The notes beneath the pieces were generated by a model that worked only from the letters and a program-made list of their open reading frames with translations, was not told the DNA's origin and made no database searches. The translations under genes were made by a program, and so were the position numbers. This document shows positions 28,160 through 37,774 of a stretch of 64,000 nucleotides of DNA, one piece after another. The stretch comes from Defluviitoga tunisiensis (GTDB taxonomy: Bacteria > Thermotogota > Thermotogae > Petrotogales > Petrotogaceae). Every line of letters begins with the position of its first letter. The stretch's first letter is position 1. The DNA is taken from positions 680,676-744,675 of the forward strand of contig NZ_LN824141.1 in the NCBI RefSeq assembly GCF_000953715.1, read 5' to 3'.

Positions 28160-29023
28160 TTGTTTATTCAAGATGTAATCATGACTTTAGAAAAGTACTG
28201 GTCAGAATTAGAGTGTATAATAGATCAACCTTATGATTTAGAGATGGGGGCGGGAACGTACAGCCCCTCTACTTTTTTTAAATCTTTAGGGGACAACATA
28301 TGGCGTGCAGCCTATGCTCAACCATGTAGAAGGCCAACAGATGGAAGATATGGAGAAAATCCAAATAGAATGCAGAGATTCTATCAATATCAAGTTATCT
28401 TAAAACCTTCACCAGAAGAAATACAAAGTATTTATCTTGATTCTTTAAAAATTTTGGGAATCGATCCTAAAGAACATGATATTCGATTTGTAGAAGATAA
28501 CTGGGAATCACCAACTTTAGGGGCATGGGGGGTAGGATGGGAAGTATGGCTTGATGGAATGGAGATAACCCAATTTACTTATTTTCAACAAATGGGAGGA
28601 ATCCCTTTAAGATATATACCTGTAGAAATAACGTATGGTGTAGAAAGAATAGCAATGTATTTACAAGGGATAGATAATGTTTATGAGACCAAATGGAGTG
28701 CTAATGTTAAATATAAAGAACTATATAAAGAAAACGAAAGGCAATTTTCTCACTATAATTTTGAAATAGCCGATACTGAAATGCTTAAAACCCTATATAC
28801 TCTTTACAAAAAAGAATTTATAAATCTAATAAATAATAATTTCTATTTACCAGCTTATGATTATATGATAAAAAGTGCCCATGTTTTTAACTTGTTAGAT
28901 GCAAGAAATGCTATAGGTGTAAATGAACGGCAAAAATATATTTTAGATATTAGAGATATGGCAAAAAGTTGTGCTAATTCTTATCTAAAAAGTTTAAACA
29001 CGGAGGTTGTCAACCTTGAATAA
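28160..29023 (+). CDS. glyQ: Glycine--tRNA ligase alpha subunit
   Basis: A 287-residue catalytic subunit of the alpha2beta2 bacterial glycyl-tRNA synthetase. Signatures include [39 protein letters not shown] and [25 protein letters not shown]-type stretches forming the class II active site. TTG start, with TGGAGG upstream. The end overlaps glyS by eight bases. Confidence 0.97.
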   Translation: MFIQDVIMTLEKYWSELECIIDQPYDLEMGAGTYSPSTFFKSLGDNIWRAAYAQPCRRPTDGRYGENPNRMQRFYQYQVILKPSPEEIQSIYLDSLKILGIDPKEHDIRFVEDNWESPTLGAWGVGWEVWLDGMEITQFTYFQQMGGIPLRYIPVEITYGVERIAMYLQGIDNVYETKWSANVKYKELYKENERQFSHYNFEIADTEMLKTLYTLYKKEFINLINNNFYLPAYDYMIKSAHVFNLLDARNAIGVNERQKYILDIRDMAKSCANSYLKSLNTEVVNLE

Positions 29024-31082
29024 AGCATTATTTGAAATAGGCGTTGAAGATCTTCCATCAAGTGAATTTGATAGTATAGTTGAGCAACTTAAATCAAATC
29101 TTGTTGAATCACTAGAAAGGCACAAGCTATCTTTTAATAACCTAGATATTTTTATTACTCCCAGAAGGTTTGGAGCATATATAGAGGGGCTACCTTTAAA
29201 ACAAGAGGATCAAAAAGAAGAAAGAAAAGGTCCTCCTAAAAGTATTTGTTTTGATAAACAACATCAGCCTACAAAAGCCTTAGAAGGTTTTGCAAAAAGT
29301 ATGGGTGTACCTGTAGAAAATATACAGTTCAAGTCATTTAATGGTTCAGAATATGCATATATTGAGTTGGTTAAAATAGGTGAAGCTACCAAAAAAGTTC
29401 TAGAAAATATAATTCCTGAAGTTGTTACAAAAATGACCTTTAAAAAACCAATGAAATGGGGAACAGGCGAGTTTTCTTTTGTAAGACCTGTACATTGGGT
29501 CTTGGCATTATACAACGATGAGATAATTTCTTTTGAGATATTTGGCAAAAAGTCGTCAAATATAAGTTTTGGACATCGATTCTTTGGTGACAAGATAATT
29601 GTAAATAATATAGACGCTTTTTTTGAACAGTTAAGAAATCAATATGTATTACCTTTTTATGAAGAAAGAATTCAAAAGATTAAAAAAGAAATAAATGCAA
29701 TAGAAATTGAGAATAAAATCACCGTATCAATTGAAGAACATGAAGATCTCGTGCAAGAGGTCGCTAAAATGACCGAGTATCCAACAGCGGTATTAGGAAG
29801 TTTCAACGAAAAGAATTTATTCTTACCTCCAGAGATTGTTACGGTAACTATTAAACACCATCAAAGAAGCTTTGTTGCCTCAAAAGAAAATAAATTATTA
29901 AATTTATATATATCATTTCAAGATGGTTTTGGAAGAGAGCAAAATGTTGTGAGTGGATATACTAGGGTTATCAACGCTAGATTAGACGACGCTGCATTCT
30001 ATTTTGAAGATGACATGAAAGCGGAGATAGAAGAAAGGTTGAAAGAACTTTCAGAAATTACATATCAGAAGGAACTAGGAAGTTACCGAGATAAAGTTGA
30101 GCGCATTTCAAGGATTTCAGAGAAAATAGCCCAGATGCTAAATTTTAAAGACCTCAACATTGTTAAAAGAGCTGGCTTGTTATGTAAAATAGACATACCA
30201 TCAAAGGTTGTTTATGAATTTCCCGAACTTCAAGGCGTTATGGGAAGAATTTATCTTCAACATAAAGGAGAAGAAGAAGACGTATACCTAACCGCCCAAG
30301 ATCATTATAAACCAGTATCAGAATACGATGAAATATCAACAAATTTGATATCAAACATTGTGTCCTTAGCTGATAGACTTGATGATTTAGTTGGATATTT
30401 TGGCATAAATAAAATACCCACTGGATCAAAAGATCCTTTTGGATTAAGAAGAAAAACTTTTGGAATATTAAGAATATTAATAACACTTGAATGGGATCTC
30501 AATCTTAATGATTTGTTTAATCTCACTTTGCAAACATATTTAGAAACAAACAATCAAAATATATCTTTGGAAGGAAAAGAAGAGATTTTAAAAGAATTTA
30601 TTGATAATAGATTAGCCACAATATTAGAAAGAGAAAATATTTCTAAAGAGGCTATTAATGCTGTTTTGATAAACTCATTTAAACCACTTAGAGCTTATCT
30701 AGCTGCTAAATCCTTAGATGAGTTTTTAGAAAAAGAAGAGTTTCAAGATTTCTTAATTGCATTCCAACGTGTTAATAATATTTCAAAAAACCATAGCAGT
30801 TTAGATTATCAAGGAAGATTATTTGTAGAAAATGAAGAAAAGATATTATTCCAAAAATACCTAGAAGTTAAAACTCGTTTTGAAGAATACATAAAAAAAT
30901 TAGATTATTCAGGCGCAATTGAAACGCTTCTATCTTTAAAGAAAGATATAGATAGATATTTTGACAATGTGTTTGTTATGTCGGAAGATGAGGCTATCAG
31001 ATTAAACAGATTAGGATTTTTAAAAAGCTTAGCCGCATTATTTTACGATATTGGTGATATTGAAAGATTATATAAAGGATAA
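29016..31082 (+). CDS. glyS: Glycine--tRNA ligase beta subunit
   Basis: A 688-residue beta subunit that binds and helps charge tRNA-Gly. Features are [14 protein letters not shown] at the N-terminus, [16 protein letters not shown], an HD-like region, the conserved [15 protein letters not shown] (about residues 450-465) and the C-terminal anticodon-binding DALR-type domain ([16 protein letters not shown]). TTG at 29016 is nine bases after CGGAGG; a second TTG at 29007 abuts the site. It is co-transcribed with glyQ. Confidence 0.96.
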   Translation: MNKALFEIGVEDLPSSEFDSIVEQLKSNLVESLERHKLSFNNLDIFITPRRFGAYIEGLPLKQEDQKEERKGPPKSICFDKQHQPTKALEGFAKSMGVPVENIQFKSFNGSEYAYIELVKIGEATKKVLENIIPEVVTKMTFKKPMKWGTGEFSFVRPVHWVLALYNDEIISFEIFGKKSSNISFGHRFFGDKIIVNNIDAFFEQLRNQYVLPFYEERIQKIKKEINAIEIENKITVSIEEHEDLVQEVAKMTEYPTAVLGSFNEKNLFLPPEIVTVTIKHHQRSFVASKENKLLNLYISFQDGFGREQNVVSGYTRVINARLDDAAFYFEDDMKAEIEERLKELSEITYQKELGSYRDKVERISRISEKIAQMLNFKDLNIVKRAGLLCKIDIPSKVVYEFPELQGVMGRIYLQHKGEEEDVYLTAQDHYKPVSEYDEISTNLISNIVSLADRLDDLVGYFGINKIPTGSKDPFGLRRKTFGILRILITLEWDLNLNDLFNLTLQTYLETNNQNISLEGKEEILKEFIDNRLATILERENISKEAINAVLINSFKPLRAYLAAKSLDEFLEKEEFQDFLIAFQRVNNISKNHSSLDYQGRLFVENEEKILFQKYLEVKTRFEEYIKKLDYSGAIETLLSLKKDIDRYFDNVFVMSEDEAIRLNRLGFLKSLAALFYDIGDIERLYKG

Positions 31083-31132
31083 ATGCAAACGATTAATTAA
31101 GTTAAATAGAAAGAAAAGGTGTGCATAAAATA

Positions 31133-32245
31133 ATGGATTTATTGTACTATGAAAATTTTAAAAATTGCGGATATTTTGTTCCTACTTATAAAAGGCAAGG
31201 GATCTATTTTAATGTAAATATTGAAGATATCAACGTTCAAGCTAATTACGAAAGTATAAACGATGGCATCGTGAAAATTACTAGATTGGGGAATAATTTC
31301 AAGAAAACTTATTGGTTACATATTTATGCAGTATACACATACTTTAAGGAAAAAAAAGTACCTATAAAAAGAATAGTGTTAGAAACCTCAAATGCTAGTT
31401 ATGAAGTTCTCCCTAGCGATATTATATTGAGAGAGAAATGGATAAAAAAAGATTTTAATGATCTTAAAAATGTTCCAAAAACTCACGGACCACACTGCAA
31501 ATTCTGTAAAATCAAAAAAACTTGTCACCTTGAATTCTTAAATAATGGTGACATTTCTGTTGTTCCAAATTTTAATCAAAATTTAATCAAAGAGTTAAAG
31601 TCTATGCAGTTGGATCCTGTTTTGATAGTAAAGAGCAATCAAATAGATAAAATGGATCGTAAATTCAGAAAACCTCTTTACAACCTTAAATCTTTATTAG
31701 AAGATAAGATTATTGCTGTAGAGCCCTTTAATTTTCCAGAAGATTACATAGTTTTTGATGTAGAAAGCTATATGAGAAAAGATTTTCTCTTTGGTTTTTT
31801 AGAAAATGACAACTATACACCTTTTTTCCTAGGCAACAATGAATCAAAAAGTGTAGAAAAAATGATATCTTATTTATCTAATAAAGATAAACCACTTTTA
31901 CATTATGATAAAAGTGATATCCTAGCCTTAAAAAAGATAGCAAATAAATATCCAAAGTATAAGACAATTATTAATAATAAAATCGCTAATTCATTAGACT
32001 TATATGAGGTTATCAATGAGAATTATACATTGCCTGTAGTTTCTTACTCTTTAAAAGACATTAGCAAATATTTTGGATACCAATGGAAAACTGAGTTGAA
32101 TGGATTTGCTGTAATTTTAGAATATAGACTGTATCTAAAAGGAGATAAACGATCTTTAGAAAGAATTTTTAAATACAATGAAGAAGATTGCAGAGCTACC
32201 AAATTGATAGTAAATAGACTAGATTCACTAGAAAAATTGGAGTGA
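31133..32245 (+). CDS. RNase H-fold nuclease-like protein (TM0106/YprB type)
   Basis: About 370 residues. The N-terminal half contains a Cys cluster of Cas4/RecB type, GPHCKFCKIKKTCHLE (about residues 117-132), that may bind an iron-sulfur cluster. The C-terminal half carries an RNase H-like domain: YIVFDVES (about 208-215, first acidic pair), SYSLKDISKYFGYQW, and YNEEDCRATKLIVNRL (about 345-360, with the final acidic residues). This resembles the TM0106 family of putative nucleases. The first part looks shorter than a full RecB-type nuclease domain. ATG at 31133 is preferred over the GTG at 31121. Confidence 0.65.
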   Translation: MDLLYYENFKNCGYFVPTYKRQGIYFNVNIEDINVQANYESINDGIVKITRLGNNFKKTYWLHIYAVYTYFKEKKVPIKRIVLETSNASYEVLPSDIILREKWIKKDFNDLKNVPKTHGPHCKFCKIKKTCHLEFLNNGDISVVPNFNQNLIKELKSMQLDPVLIVKSNQIDKMDRKFRKPLYNLKSLLEDKIIAVEPFNFPEDYIVFDVESYMRKDFLFGFLENDNYTPFFLGNNESKSVEKMISYLSNKDKPLLHYDKSDILALKKIANKYPKYKTIINNKIANSLDLYEVINENYTLPVVSYSLKDISKYFGYQWKTELNGFAVILEYRLYLKGDKRSLERIFKYNEEDCRATKLIVNRLDSLEKLE

Positions 32246-32251
32246 TGCTGA

Positions 32252-32794
32252 TTGAAAGAATTGTGGGAGCTATTTAAAGTTTTTGCTCAAATAGGTGTCC
32301 TAACATTTGGTGGAGGATATGCAATGCTTCCAATGATTCAAGAGGAAATTGTTGACAAAAGAGGTTGGGCAACAGACGAAGAGATCCTCGATTATTATGC
32401 AATAGGGCAAAGTACCCCTGGAATAATTTCAGTAAATACAGCAACCTTTATAGGATATAAAAGAAAGGGTATTTTGGGGGCTATTGTAGCCACTTTAGGA
32501 ATAGTATTTCCATCTATTGTAATTATTACTGTTATTGCTATTTTTTTTGATCAATTTGAACATTATCAGATAGTTCAACATGCCTTTGCTGGAATTAGAG
32601 TAGCTGTTGCTGCACTTATATTAAATGCAATAATAAGCATGTGGCAAAAAGCTATAAAAGATTATTTGGGAATAATTATTTTTTTACTCTCCTTTTCTGT
32701 TGTTGCTTTTTTAGATATTTCTCCCATATGGGTAGTTATAATATCTTTTTTAGTTGGTGTAATAATTAAAGGTAAAAAGGTAGATTCAAAATGA
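32252..32794 (+). CDS. Chromate transporter family protein, first half
   Basis: A 180-residue membrane protein of the short-chain CHR family with the conserved FGGGYAMLPMIQEEIV (about residues 18-33), GQSTPGIISVNTATFIGYK (about 51-69) and about five helices. Short CHR proteins work as heterodimeric pairs, and this gene overlaps its partner by four bases. The family includes chromate and possibly sulfate transporters; the substrate here is not shown. TTG start. Confidence 0.88.
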   Translation: MKELWELFKVFAQIGVLTFGGGYAMLPMIQEEIVDKRGWATDEEILDYYAIGQSTPGIISVNTATFIGYKRKGILGAIVATLGIVFPSIVIITVIAIFFDQFEHYQIVQHAFAGIRVAVAALILNAIISMWQKAIKDYLGIIIFLLSFSVVAFLDISPIWVVIISFLVGVIIKGKKVDSK

Positions 32795-33354
32795 TTTATA
32801 TAAAATTATTTTTTGTTTTTTTTAAAATAGGATTATTTTCTATTGGTGGTGGGCTAGCAACAATTCCTTTTCTACAAGAACTAATTGATACTTACGGATG
32901 GATTACATCTCAAGAATTACTAGATATTATAGCAATTTCCGAATCAACACCAGGTCCAATAGGTATTAATGCAGCGACTTATGTTGGGTATAAAACATCG
33001 GGCATAATGGGTGGAATAATAGCCACGTTAGGAATAGTTGCACCATCTATTATAATTATTTCATTAATAGCTAGTTATTTTAGGAAAGTAAATGAAAAAC
33101 CTATAGTTCAAAATGGTTTTTATACTTTAAGGCCAGCAGTTATAGGATTAATAGGTGCAGCTGGATTTGAGGTTTTCAAAATAGCTCTTTTTAACATAGA
33201 CTTATTCGCTCAAACACATAATTTTTTAAACTTATTTAATATCAAAGCTATAATCTTATTTGGAGTAATTTTGGTTTTAATGAAAAAGGTTAAGTTGCAT
33301 CCCATTGTATATATTGGATTAGCAGCTGCAGTAGGAATAATATTTAAATACTAA
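32791..33354 (+). CDS. Chromate transporter family protein, second half
   Basis: A 187-residue membrane protein homologous to its upstream partner, with FSIGGGLATIPFLQELI, SESTPGPIGINAATYVGY and GAAGFEVFKIA. The two would insert with opposite orientation and together form a full-length CHR-like transporter. ATGA overlap with the previous gene indicates coupled translation. Confidence 0.88.
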   Translation: MIYIKLFFVFFKIGLFSIGGGLATIPFLQELIDTYGWITSQELLDIIAISESTPGPIGINAATYVGYKTSGIMGGIIATLGIVAPSIIIISLIASYFRKVNEKPIVQNGFYTLRPAVIGLIGAAGFEVFKIALFNIDLFAQTHNFLNLFNIKAIILFGVILVLMKKVKLHPIVYIGLAAAVGIIFKY

Positions 33355-33389
33355 AATTAGTCATAAAGAGAATAGAAATGAGGGTGAAT

Positions 33390-34082
33390 ATGAAAAAAGG
33401 TGAATTAATTGTACTAGAATCTGGTACAGATGCGAGCGGCAAAGCCACTCAATCTGATTTACTATATAATCGTCTTATTAATGAGAAAGAAACAGTATTG
33501 AAGGTAGAATTTCCTAATTATAAAAGTGAATCTTCAAGCTTAATAAAAATGTATCTTAGAGGTGAATTTGGAGAAGATGCCGAATCTGTTAATCCTTATG
33601 CATCCTCAACTTTTTTTGCAGTAGACAGGTATGCTACATATAATCTAGAATTAAAACAATTCTATGAAGAAGGTGGCATAATAATTGCTGACAGATACAC
33701 AACCTCAAATATGATATATCAATCATCAAAATTTGAAACAAAAGAAGAAAAAGATAGTTTTTTAGACTGGCTGTGGGATTTAGAATTCAACAAATTTGCT
33801 TTACCAAAGCCTTCTTTGGTTATTTTTTTAAATATTCCCCCAAAAATAAGTGTTGAATTGTTAAAAAAAAGAGATAAAAAGGTTGAAGGAATCGGTAAAA
33901 AAGATATACATGAAAAAAACATTAATTATATAAACAAAACCTATCAAAATGCCATGTATGTGGCTTCTAAATATAATTGGAATATAATCAATTGTTTAAA
34001 AGATGACGGCCGACTAAAAACAAAAGAAGAAATACACGAAGAAGTATATAATATATACAAAAATATAATAAATAGAAGGTAA
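33390..34082 (+). CDS. Thymidylate kinase-like protein
   Basis: A 230-residue P-loop kinase of the dTMP kinase family. The P-loop reads GTDASGKATQ, a variant of the usual GxDGxGKSTQ. FFAVDRYAT and DRYTTSNMIYQSSK are nucleotide-binding motifs of the family, followed by FLNIPP and a LID region rich in Lys. It may make dTDP or act on another nucleoside monophosphate. ATG at 33390 sits behind GAGGGTGA; a second ATG at 33378 is in frame. The cardiolipin synthase gene starts eight bases later. Confidence 0.78.
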   Translation: MKKGELIVLESGTDASGKATQSDLLYNRLINEKETVLKVEFPNYKSESSSLIKMYLRGEFGEDAESVNPYASSTFFAVDRYATYNLELKQFYEEGGIIIADRYTTSNMIYQSSKFETKEEKDSFLDWLWDLEFNKFALPKPSLVIFLNIPPKISVELLKKRDKKVEGIGKKDIHEKNINYINKTYQNAMYVASKYNWNIINCLKDDGRLKTKEEIHEEVYNIYKNIINRR

Positions 34083-34089
34083 GATAGTA

Positions 34090-35550
34090 ATGTATTATAT
34101 TTTTTCCGGCAAATTTGAGTTTTGGACTTTATTTGTATTAATTTATGCTGTAATTGCAATAATTGTAGTAATCTTGGAGAGAAAAAGGCCAGAGAAAACG
34201 ATAAGTTGGCTGTTAGTTTTTGCGGTCTTTCCTTTGATAGGTTTTGCGGTATACTTATTCTTTGGAAGAAATTGGAAAAAAAGTAAACTTACAAGTGATA
34301 TAGATTTAGAGTCTAGTTTAACTGTAACAGAAGAAGAGATAAGAAGACTGGAAAAAGTTTTGGGAAATGTATCAGATGAATATATACAACTAATAAATCT
34401 TTTAGAAAGGACTTCAAGATCTCCCTTGTATTTTGGTAATGACGTCACTATTTTTAAAGATGGTAAAGAAAAATTCAGATCATTTTTTCAAGAAATAGAG
34501 AATGCTAAAGAAACGATACATTTAGAATACTACCTTGTTAAAGGAGATGACACAGGCAAAAAACTTAAAGAACTTCTTATAAAAAAAGCAAATGAAGGTG
34601 TAAAAGTAAAATTTATAATTGACAAAATAGGAGCAAGGGTAAGAAGAAGCTACATTAAAGATCTTGAAGAAGCTGGTGTAGAATTAGCTCTATATACTTA
34701 TTTTCTATCTCCTTTATTAAAGTTAATTAATACTCAAGTAAACTACAGAAATCATCGAAAGATAGCTATAATTGATAGCCAAATTGCTTACATTGGTGGA
34801 TTAAACATTGGTGATGAATATCTTGGCAAAGGAAGGTTAGGTTATTGGAGGGACGTACATTTAAAAGTTGAAGGCCAAGCGGTAAATGGACTCCAGAAAG
34901 TTTTCTTAGAAGATTTTCGAAAGATAAAGAGTATAGATGGAAAGAAAGAATTTGATTTAGATACATCCAAATACTATAAAAATCATGAAGAAAAAGGGGA
35001 TGCTATTTTACAAATAGCTGTCAGTGGGCCAGAATCAGAAACTCCTTCCATAATGCAGATGATTCATAAAATGATTACCACTGCAAAAGATCATATTTAT
35101 ATTTCAACCCCCTATTTTATTCCTCCAGAAAGCATAATGACAGCTCTAAAAATAGCAGCTCTTTCAGGTGTGAAAATAAAAATATTATTTCCAGGTAAAC
35201 TAGACCATTTTATGGTTTACTTTGCATCCAGAACATATTTAGCAGAATTGATAAAAGATAATGTCGATATCTATTTTTACAAAAAAGATAGATTCACTCA
35301 TTCCAAATTCATAACAATTGATAGTAAAATCTCTACGGTAGGAAGTGCTAATATAGATATAAGGAGTTTTGATCTTAATTATGAGGCAAATGTATTGATC
35401 TATGATAAAGAAAAAACTAAAGAATTAGAAAATATATTTCTAGAAGATTTAAAGATAAGCACAAAGTTGCCTCAGAATTATTTTGAAAAAATACCTTGGA
35501 TAACCAAGTTTACAGAGTCTTTTTGTAGATTATTTTCAAATCTTTTGTAA
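34090..35550 (+). CDS. cls: Cardiolipin synthase (phospholipase D family)
   Basis: A 486-residue protein with two N-terminal membrane helices (about 8-60) and two PLD domains. The catalytic HKD motifs are HRKIAIID (about residue 222) and HSKFITID (about 403), each followed by the GG/GS-x-N pattern (IGGLNIGDE, VGSANID). It would join two phosphatidylglycerols to make cardiolipin in the inner membrane. No clear terminator follows; the next promoter starts 16 bases after the stop. Confidence 0.92.
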   Translation: MYYIFSGKFEFWTLFVLIYAVIAIIVVILERKRPEKTISWLLVFAVFPLIGFAVYLFFGRNWKKSKLTSDIDLESSLTVTEEEIRRLEKVLGNVSDEYIQLINLLERTSRSPLYFGNDVTIFKDGKEKFRSFFQEIENAKETIHLEYYLVKGDDTGKKLKELLIKKANEGVKVKFIIDKIGARVRRSYIKDLEEAGVELALYTYFLSPLLKLINTQVNYRNHRKIAIIDSQIAYIGGLNIGDEYLGKGRLGYWRDVHLKVEGQAVNGLQKVFLEDFRKIKSIDGKKEFDLDTSKYYKNHEEKGDAILQIAVSGPESETPSIMQMIHKMITTAKDHIYISTPYFIPPESIMTALKIAALSGVKIKILFPGKLDHFMVYFASRTYLAELIKDNVDIYFYKKDRFTHSKFITIDSKISTVGSANIDIRSFDLNYEANVLIYDKEKTKELENIFLEDLKISTKLPQNYFEKIPWITKFTESFCRLFSNLL

Positions 35551-35565
35551 AAAATTTAATCACTA

Positions 35566-35594
35566 TTGACAAGTTTAAATTAAGGTGCTATAAT
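35566..35594 (+). promoter_or_regulatory. Perfect sigma-A promoter of the TrpXYZ-type operon
   Basis: TTGACA (35566-35571) and TATAAT (35589-35594) match consensus at all positions with a 17-base spacer, and TG at 35586-35587 adds an extended -10. So strong a promoter implies that control lies downstream of initiation, fitting the attenuator that follows. Confidence 0.88.
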
Positions 35595-35629
35595 ATGGAA
35601 AATTAATATTGTGTAAAGAGAGGATTACC

Positions 35630-35746
35630 ATGAAAGAAATTTCATATAAAGATAAAACTAGAAACATAAAAAATAATGGATATTTTTACTTTTGGTATTG
35701 GAAAGACACCCGGTTTGGTGCCTTCCAATGCCTTTTTACGTCGTAA
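35630..35746 (+). CDS. Leader peptide with seven consecutive aromatic codons
   Basis: A 38-codon ORF with ATG start and GAGAGGA (35618-35624) upstream. Codons 18-24 (35681-35701) read TAT TTT TAC TTT TGG TAT TGG, that is Tyr-Phe-Tyr-Phe-Trp-Tyr-Trp, and the ORF ends TAA at 35744-35746, 23 bases before the terminator stem. It is too short for most gene callers. The layout is that of a transcription-attenuation leader peptide, as known from trp and phe leaders of proteobacteria. A function of the peptide itself is not implied. Confidence 0.8.
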   Translation: MKEISYKDKTRNIKNNGYFYFWYWKDTRFGAFQCLFTS

Positions 35747-35802
35747 TTAGGCGAAGGCGAATTCAGATTGGGTGTCTACAAAAAAGTAGACACCCTTTTT
35801 TT
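35694..35802 (+). promoter_or_regulatory. Ribosome-mediated attenuator with mutually exclusive hairpins
   Basis: Hairpin 1: GGTATTGGAA (35694-35703, containing most of the two Trp codons) pairs with TTCCAATGCC (35723-35732), extended by CACC (35707-35710) with GGTG (35717-35720). Terminator: GGGTGTCTAC (35770-35779) pairs with GTAGACACCC (35786-35795), followed by seven T. Antiterminator: AGACACCC (35704-35711), whose CACC is held in hairpin 1, can pair perfectly with GGGTGTCT (35770-35777) of the terminator. A ribosome stalled on the aromatic codons would open hairpin 1 and allow antitermination. The pairings are read directly; the mechanism is inferred. Confidence 0.75.
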
Positions 35803-35838
35803 ATAGCTATTTTCAAAAACTCCAGGAGGTGTTTTTTA

Positions 35839-36780
35839 ATGAAAAGATTAGTGTTAACATTGCTTTTGGTAAGTTTATTCACATTAACTTTTGCTGTCGT
35901 TAAAGTTGGTATTACACAGATAGTAGAACATCCTGCTTTGAATAAAATCTATGAAGGAATAGTAGATGTGTTAAACAGTTCTGGGCTAGATGTAGAAATT
36001 GAATATCAGAATGCCCAAAATGTATTTCAGAATGCGATAGCCATAGCAAAAAAGCTCAAAACTGATGTAGACATAATTGTAGCAATAGCTACCCCTTCAG
36101 CACAAGCAGCAGCAACCGAAATAAAAGATAAACCAGTAGTGTTTAGTGCTGTAACAGATCCGATAAGTGCTGGATTGATACCAAAGTTTGGAAAAAATTC
36201 AGGGAATGTAGTTGGAATAAGTGATATGGTACCAGTAGAGACACATGTTAAACTTATTAAGACAATATTTCCAAACGCAAAAAATTTAGCAGTACTCTAT
36301 AATCCAGGAGAAGCAAACTCTGTTTTTATAGCCCAAGAGACTAAAAAATATGGAAGTCAAATAGGTTTAAATGTTATCGAAATAACTGGGACTTCTGCAA
36401 ATGAACTAGTTACATCACTTCATGCCAATGCAAATAGAATAGATGTAGCCTATTTATCTACTGATAATTTAGTTGCTTCTTCTTCTGAGATTCTGGGACA
36501 AGTATTTGAGAAGTTAGCTATACCCGTAGTTGGAGGGGATATTGATATAGCTAGAAATACGTCTGTTTTAGGTTTTGGATTTGATTACTATCAACTGGGG
36601 GTTGAGACCGGTCAGATTGTTCTAGACCTTATTAATGGAAAAAAACCATCGGAGATAGAATCGAGAATAGTTAGTGCAAATGCTTTATCTTTTTATATAA
36701 ACTTAGATAGAGCAAAAAAGCTGAATATAACAATACCACAGGAGTTTTTAGAAATAGCTGATGAAGTAGTAGGAGGATAA
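35839..36780 (+). CDS. trpX: ABC transporter substrate-binding protein, TrpX-type (tryptophan/aromatic)
   Basis: A 313-residue exported protein of the ABC_sub_bind family. Signal peptide MKRLVLTLLLVSLFTLTFA, then KVGITQIVEHPALNKIYEG, IAIATPSAQAAA, PVVFSAVTDPISAGLI and NSVFIAQETKKYG. TrpX proteins deliver tryptophan or other aromatic amino acids to a BPD_transp_2-type permease. I chose ATG at 35839, 7 bases after CAGGAGGTG; reading further upstream in the same frame runs through the terminator and is not real. The aromatic-rich leader peptide upstream is independent support for the substrate. Confidence 0.82.
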   Translation: MKRLVLTLLLVSLFTLTFAVVKVGITQIVEHPALNKIYEGIVDVLNSSGLDVEIEYQNAQNVFQNAIAIAKKLKTDVDIIVAIATPSAQAAATEIKDKPVVFSAVTDPISAGLIPKFGKNSGNVVGISDMVPVETHVKLIKTIFPNAKNLAVLYNPGEANSVFIAQETKKYGSQIGLNVIEITGTSANELVTSLHANANRIDVAYLSTDNLVASSSEILGQVFEKLAIPVVGGDIDIARNTSVLGFGFDYYQLGVETGQIVLDLINGKKPSEIESRIVSANALSFYINLDRAKKLNITIPQEFLEIADEVVGG

Positions 36781-36784
36781 TAAA

Positions 36785-37774
36785 ATGGATTTAATAGGTA
36801 TTATAGAACAAGGACTTATAGCGTCGTTAGCTGCTATCGGAGTTTTTATTAGTTTTAGAGTTGTTGATTTACCAGACCTAACACCAGATGGGTCCTATGT
36901 ACTAGGGGGAGCTGTTAGTATTTCACTAATGTATTTAGGATTACCATGGATTTTGTGCTTGATTTGTGGAGGCATACTTGCGGGATTTTTTGGTATATTA
37001 ACTGCTTCCATACACAATAAATTAGGTGTAAATTCTTTACTGGCCAGTATTTTAATTATGACGATGCTTTACTCAATTAATATTAGAGTTATGAACGGGC
37101 CAAACATTTCAGTTCCAAAGGAAGTTGCAGCTCAAGAAGAGGCTCGATACACAGAAAAGACAAAATTAGATGACCTATTAGGAATAAAACCAAACACACA
37201 AATGTCTGAAATAGAAACGTCCAAACAATCAAAAAAAACTATTTCACCATTTAGAGAAAAGTCTGGATATAATTCAACAATACTGATAGGCGTAATAGTG
37301 GCAGTTTCAGTTTTTAGCACGATTATATTTCTTAGAACAGAATTTGGCATTGCATTAAGGGGATATGGAGGAAATAAGGAAGGAATAAAGAATCTAGGAA
37401 TAAATCCAGAAATAATGAGCATAGTAGGGCTTTTTTTAGGGAATTTTTATGCGGGTTTAGCAGGTTCTTTATTCTCAATGTATGGAGGTTTTGCAGACGT
37501 AAATATGGGACAGGGAGTTGTAGTTACTTCATTAGCGGCAGTAATACTCGGGGAGATTATTTTTGGGAGATTTCATTTATTTTATAACATGTTGTGTCCT
37601 GTGATAGGTGCAGTTGTTTATCAAATACTGCTGGCTTTAGCAATGAGATATGGTTATACAATAGGTTTTCAATCCAGTGACATGAAGTTAGTTACCTCCC
37701 TGTTTATAATAATAGTAATAGGTTTAAGGAGGGTTGAATTAAGAAAATGGTTGAACTTAAAAACATCAGAGTAG
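36785..37774 (+). CDS. trpY: ABC transporter permease, TrpY-type
   Basis: A 329-residue membrane protein of the BPD_transp_2 class with about eight helices. It shares FRVVDLPDLTPDGSYVLGGA near the N-terminus and GSLFSMYGGFADVNMGQGVVVTSLAAVILGE in the C-terminal half with TrpY/LivM-like permeases. A charged insert of about 50 residues (about 113-162, with AAQEEARYTEKTKLDDLLG) lies between two helices. GGAGGATAA precedes the ATG, five bases after trpX. The 3' end overlaps trpZ by 28 bases. Confidence 0.85.
   Translation: MDLIGIIEQGLIASLAAIGVFISFRVVDLPDLTPDGSYVLGGAVSISLMYLGLPWILCLICGGILAGFFGILTASIHNKLGVNSLLASILIMTMLYSINIRVMNGPNISVPKEVAAQEEARYTEKTKLDDLLGIKPNTQMSEIETSKQSKKTISPFREKSGYNSTILIGVIVAVSVFSTIIFLRTEFGIALRGYGGNKEGIKNLGINPEIMSIVGLFLGNFYAGLAGSLFSMYGGFADVNMGQGVVVTSLAAVILGEIIFGRFHLFYNMLCPVIGAVVYQILLALAMRYGYTIGFQSSDMKLVTSLFIIIVIGLRRVELRKWLNLKTSE

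Noticed and set aside
35692-35838. In-frame upstream extension of the TrpX-type protein (start at 35692)
   Set aside because: It runs through both the leader hairpin and the terminator stem, lacks a ribosome binding site and adds no domain. ATG 35839 has AGGAGGTG and begins a clean signal peptide.
35595-35838. T-box or TRAP-type control of the TrpXYZ-type operon
   Set aside because: No T-box sequence (AGGGTGG.ACCGCG) or specifier loop and no series of GAG/TAG triplets is present; the leader ORF with aromatic codons explains the region better.
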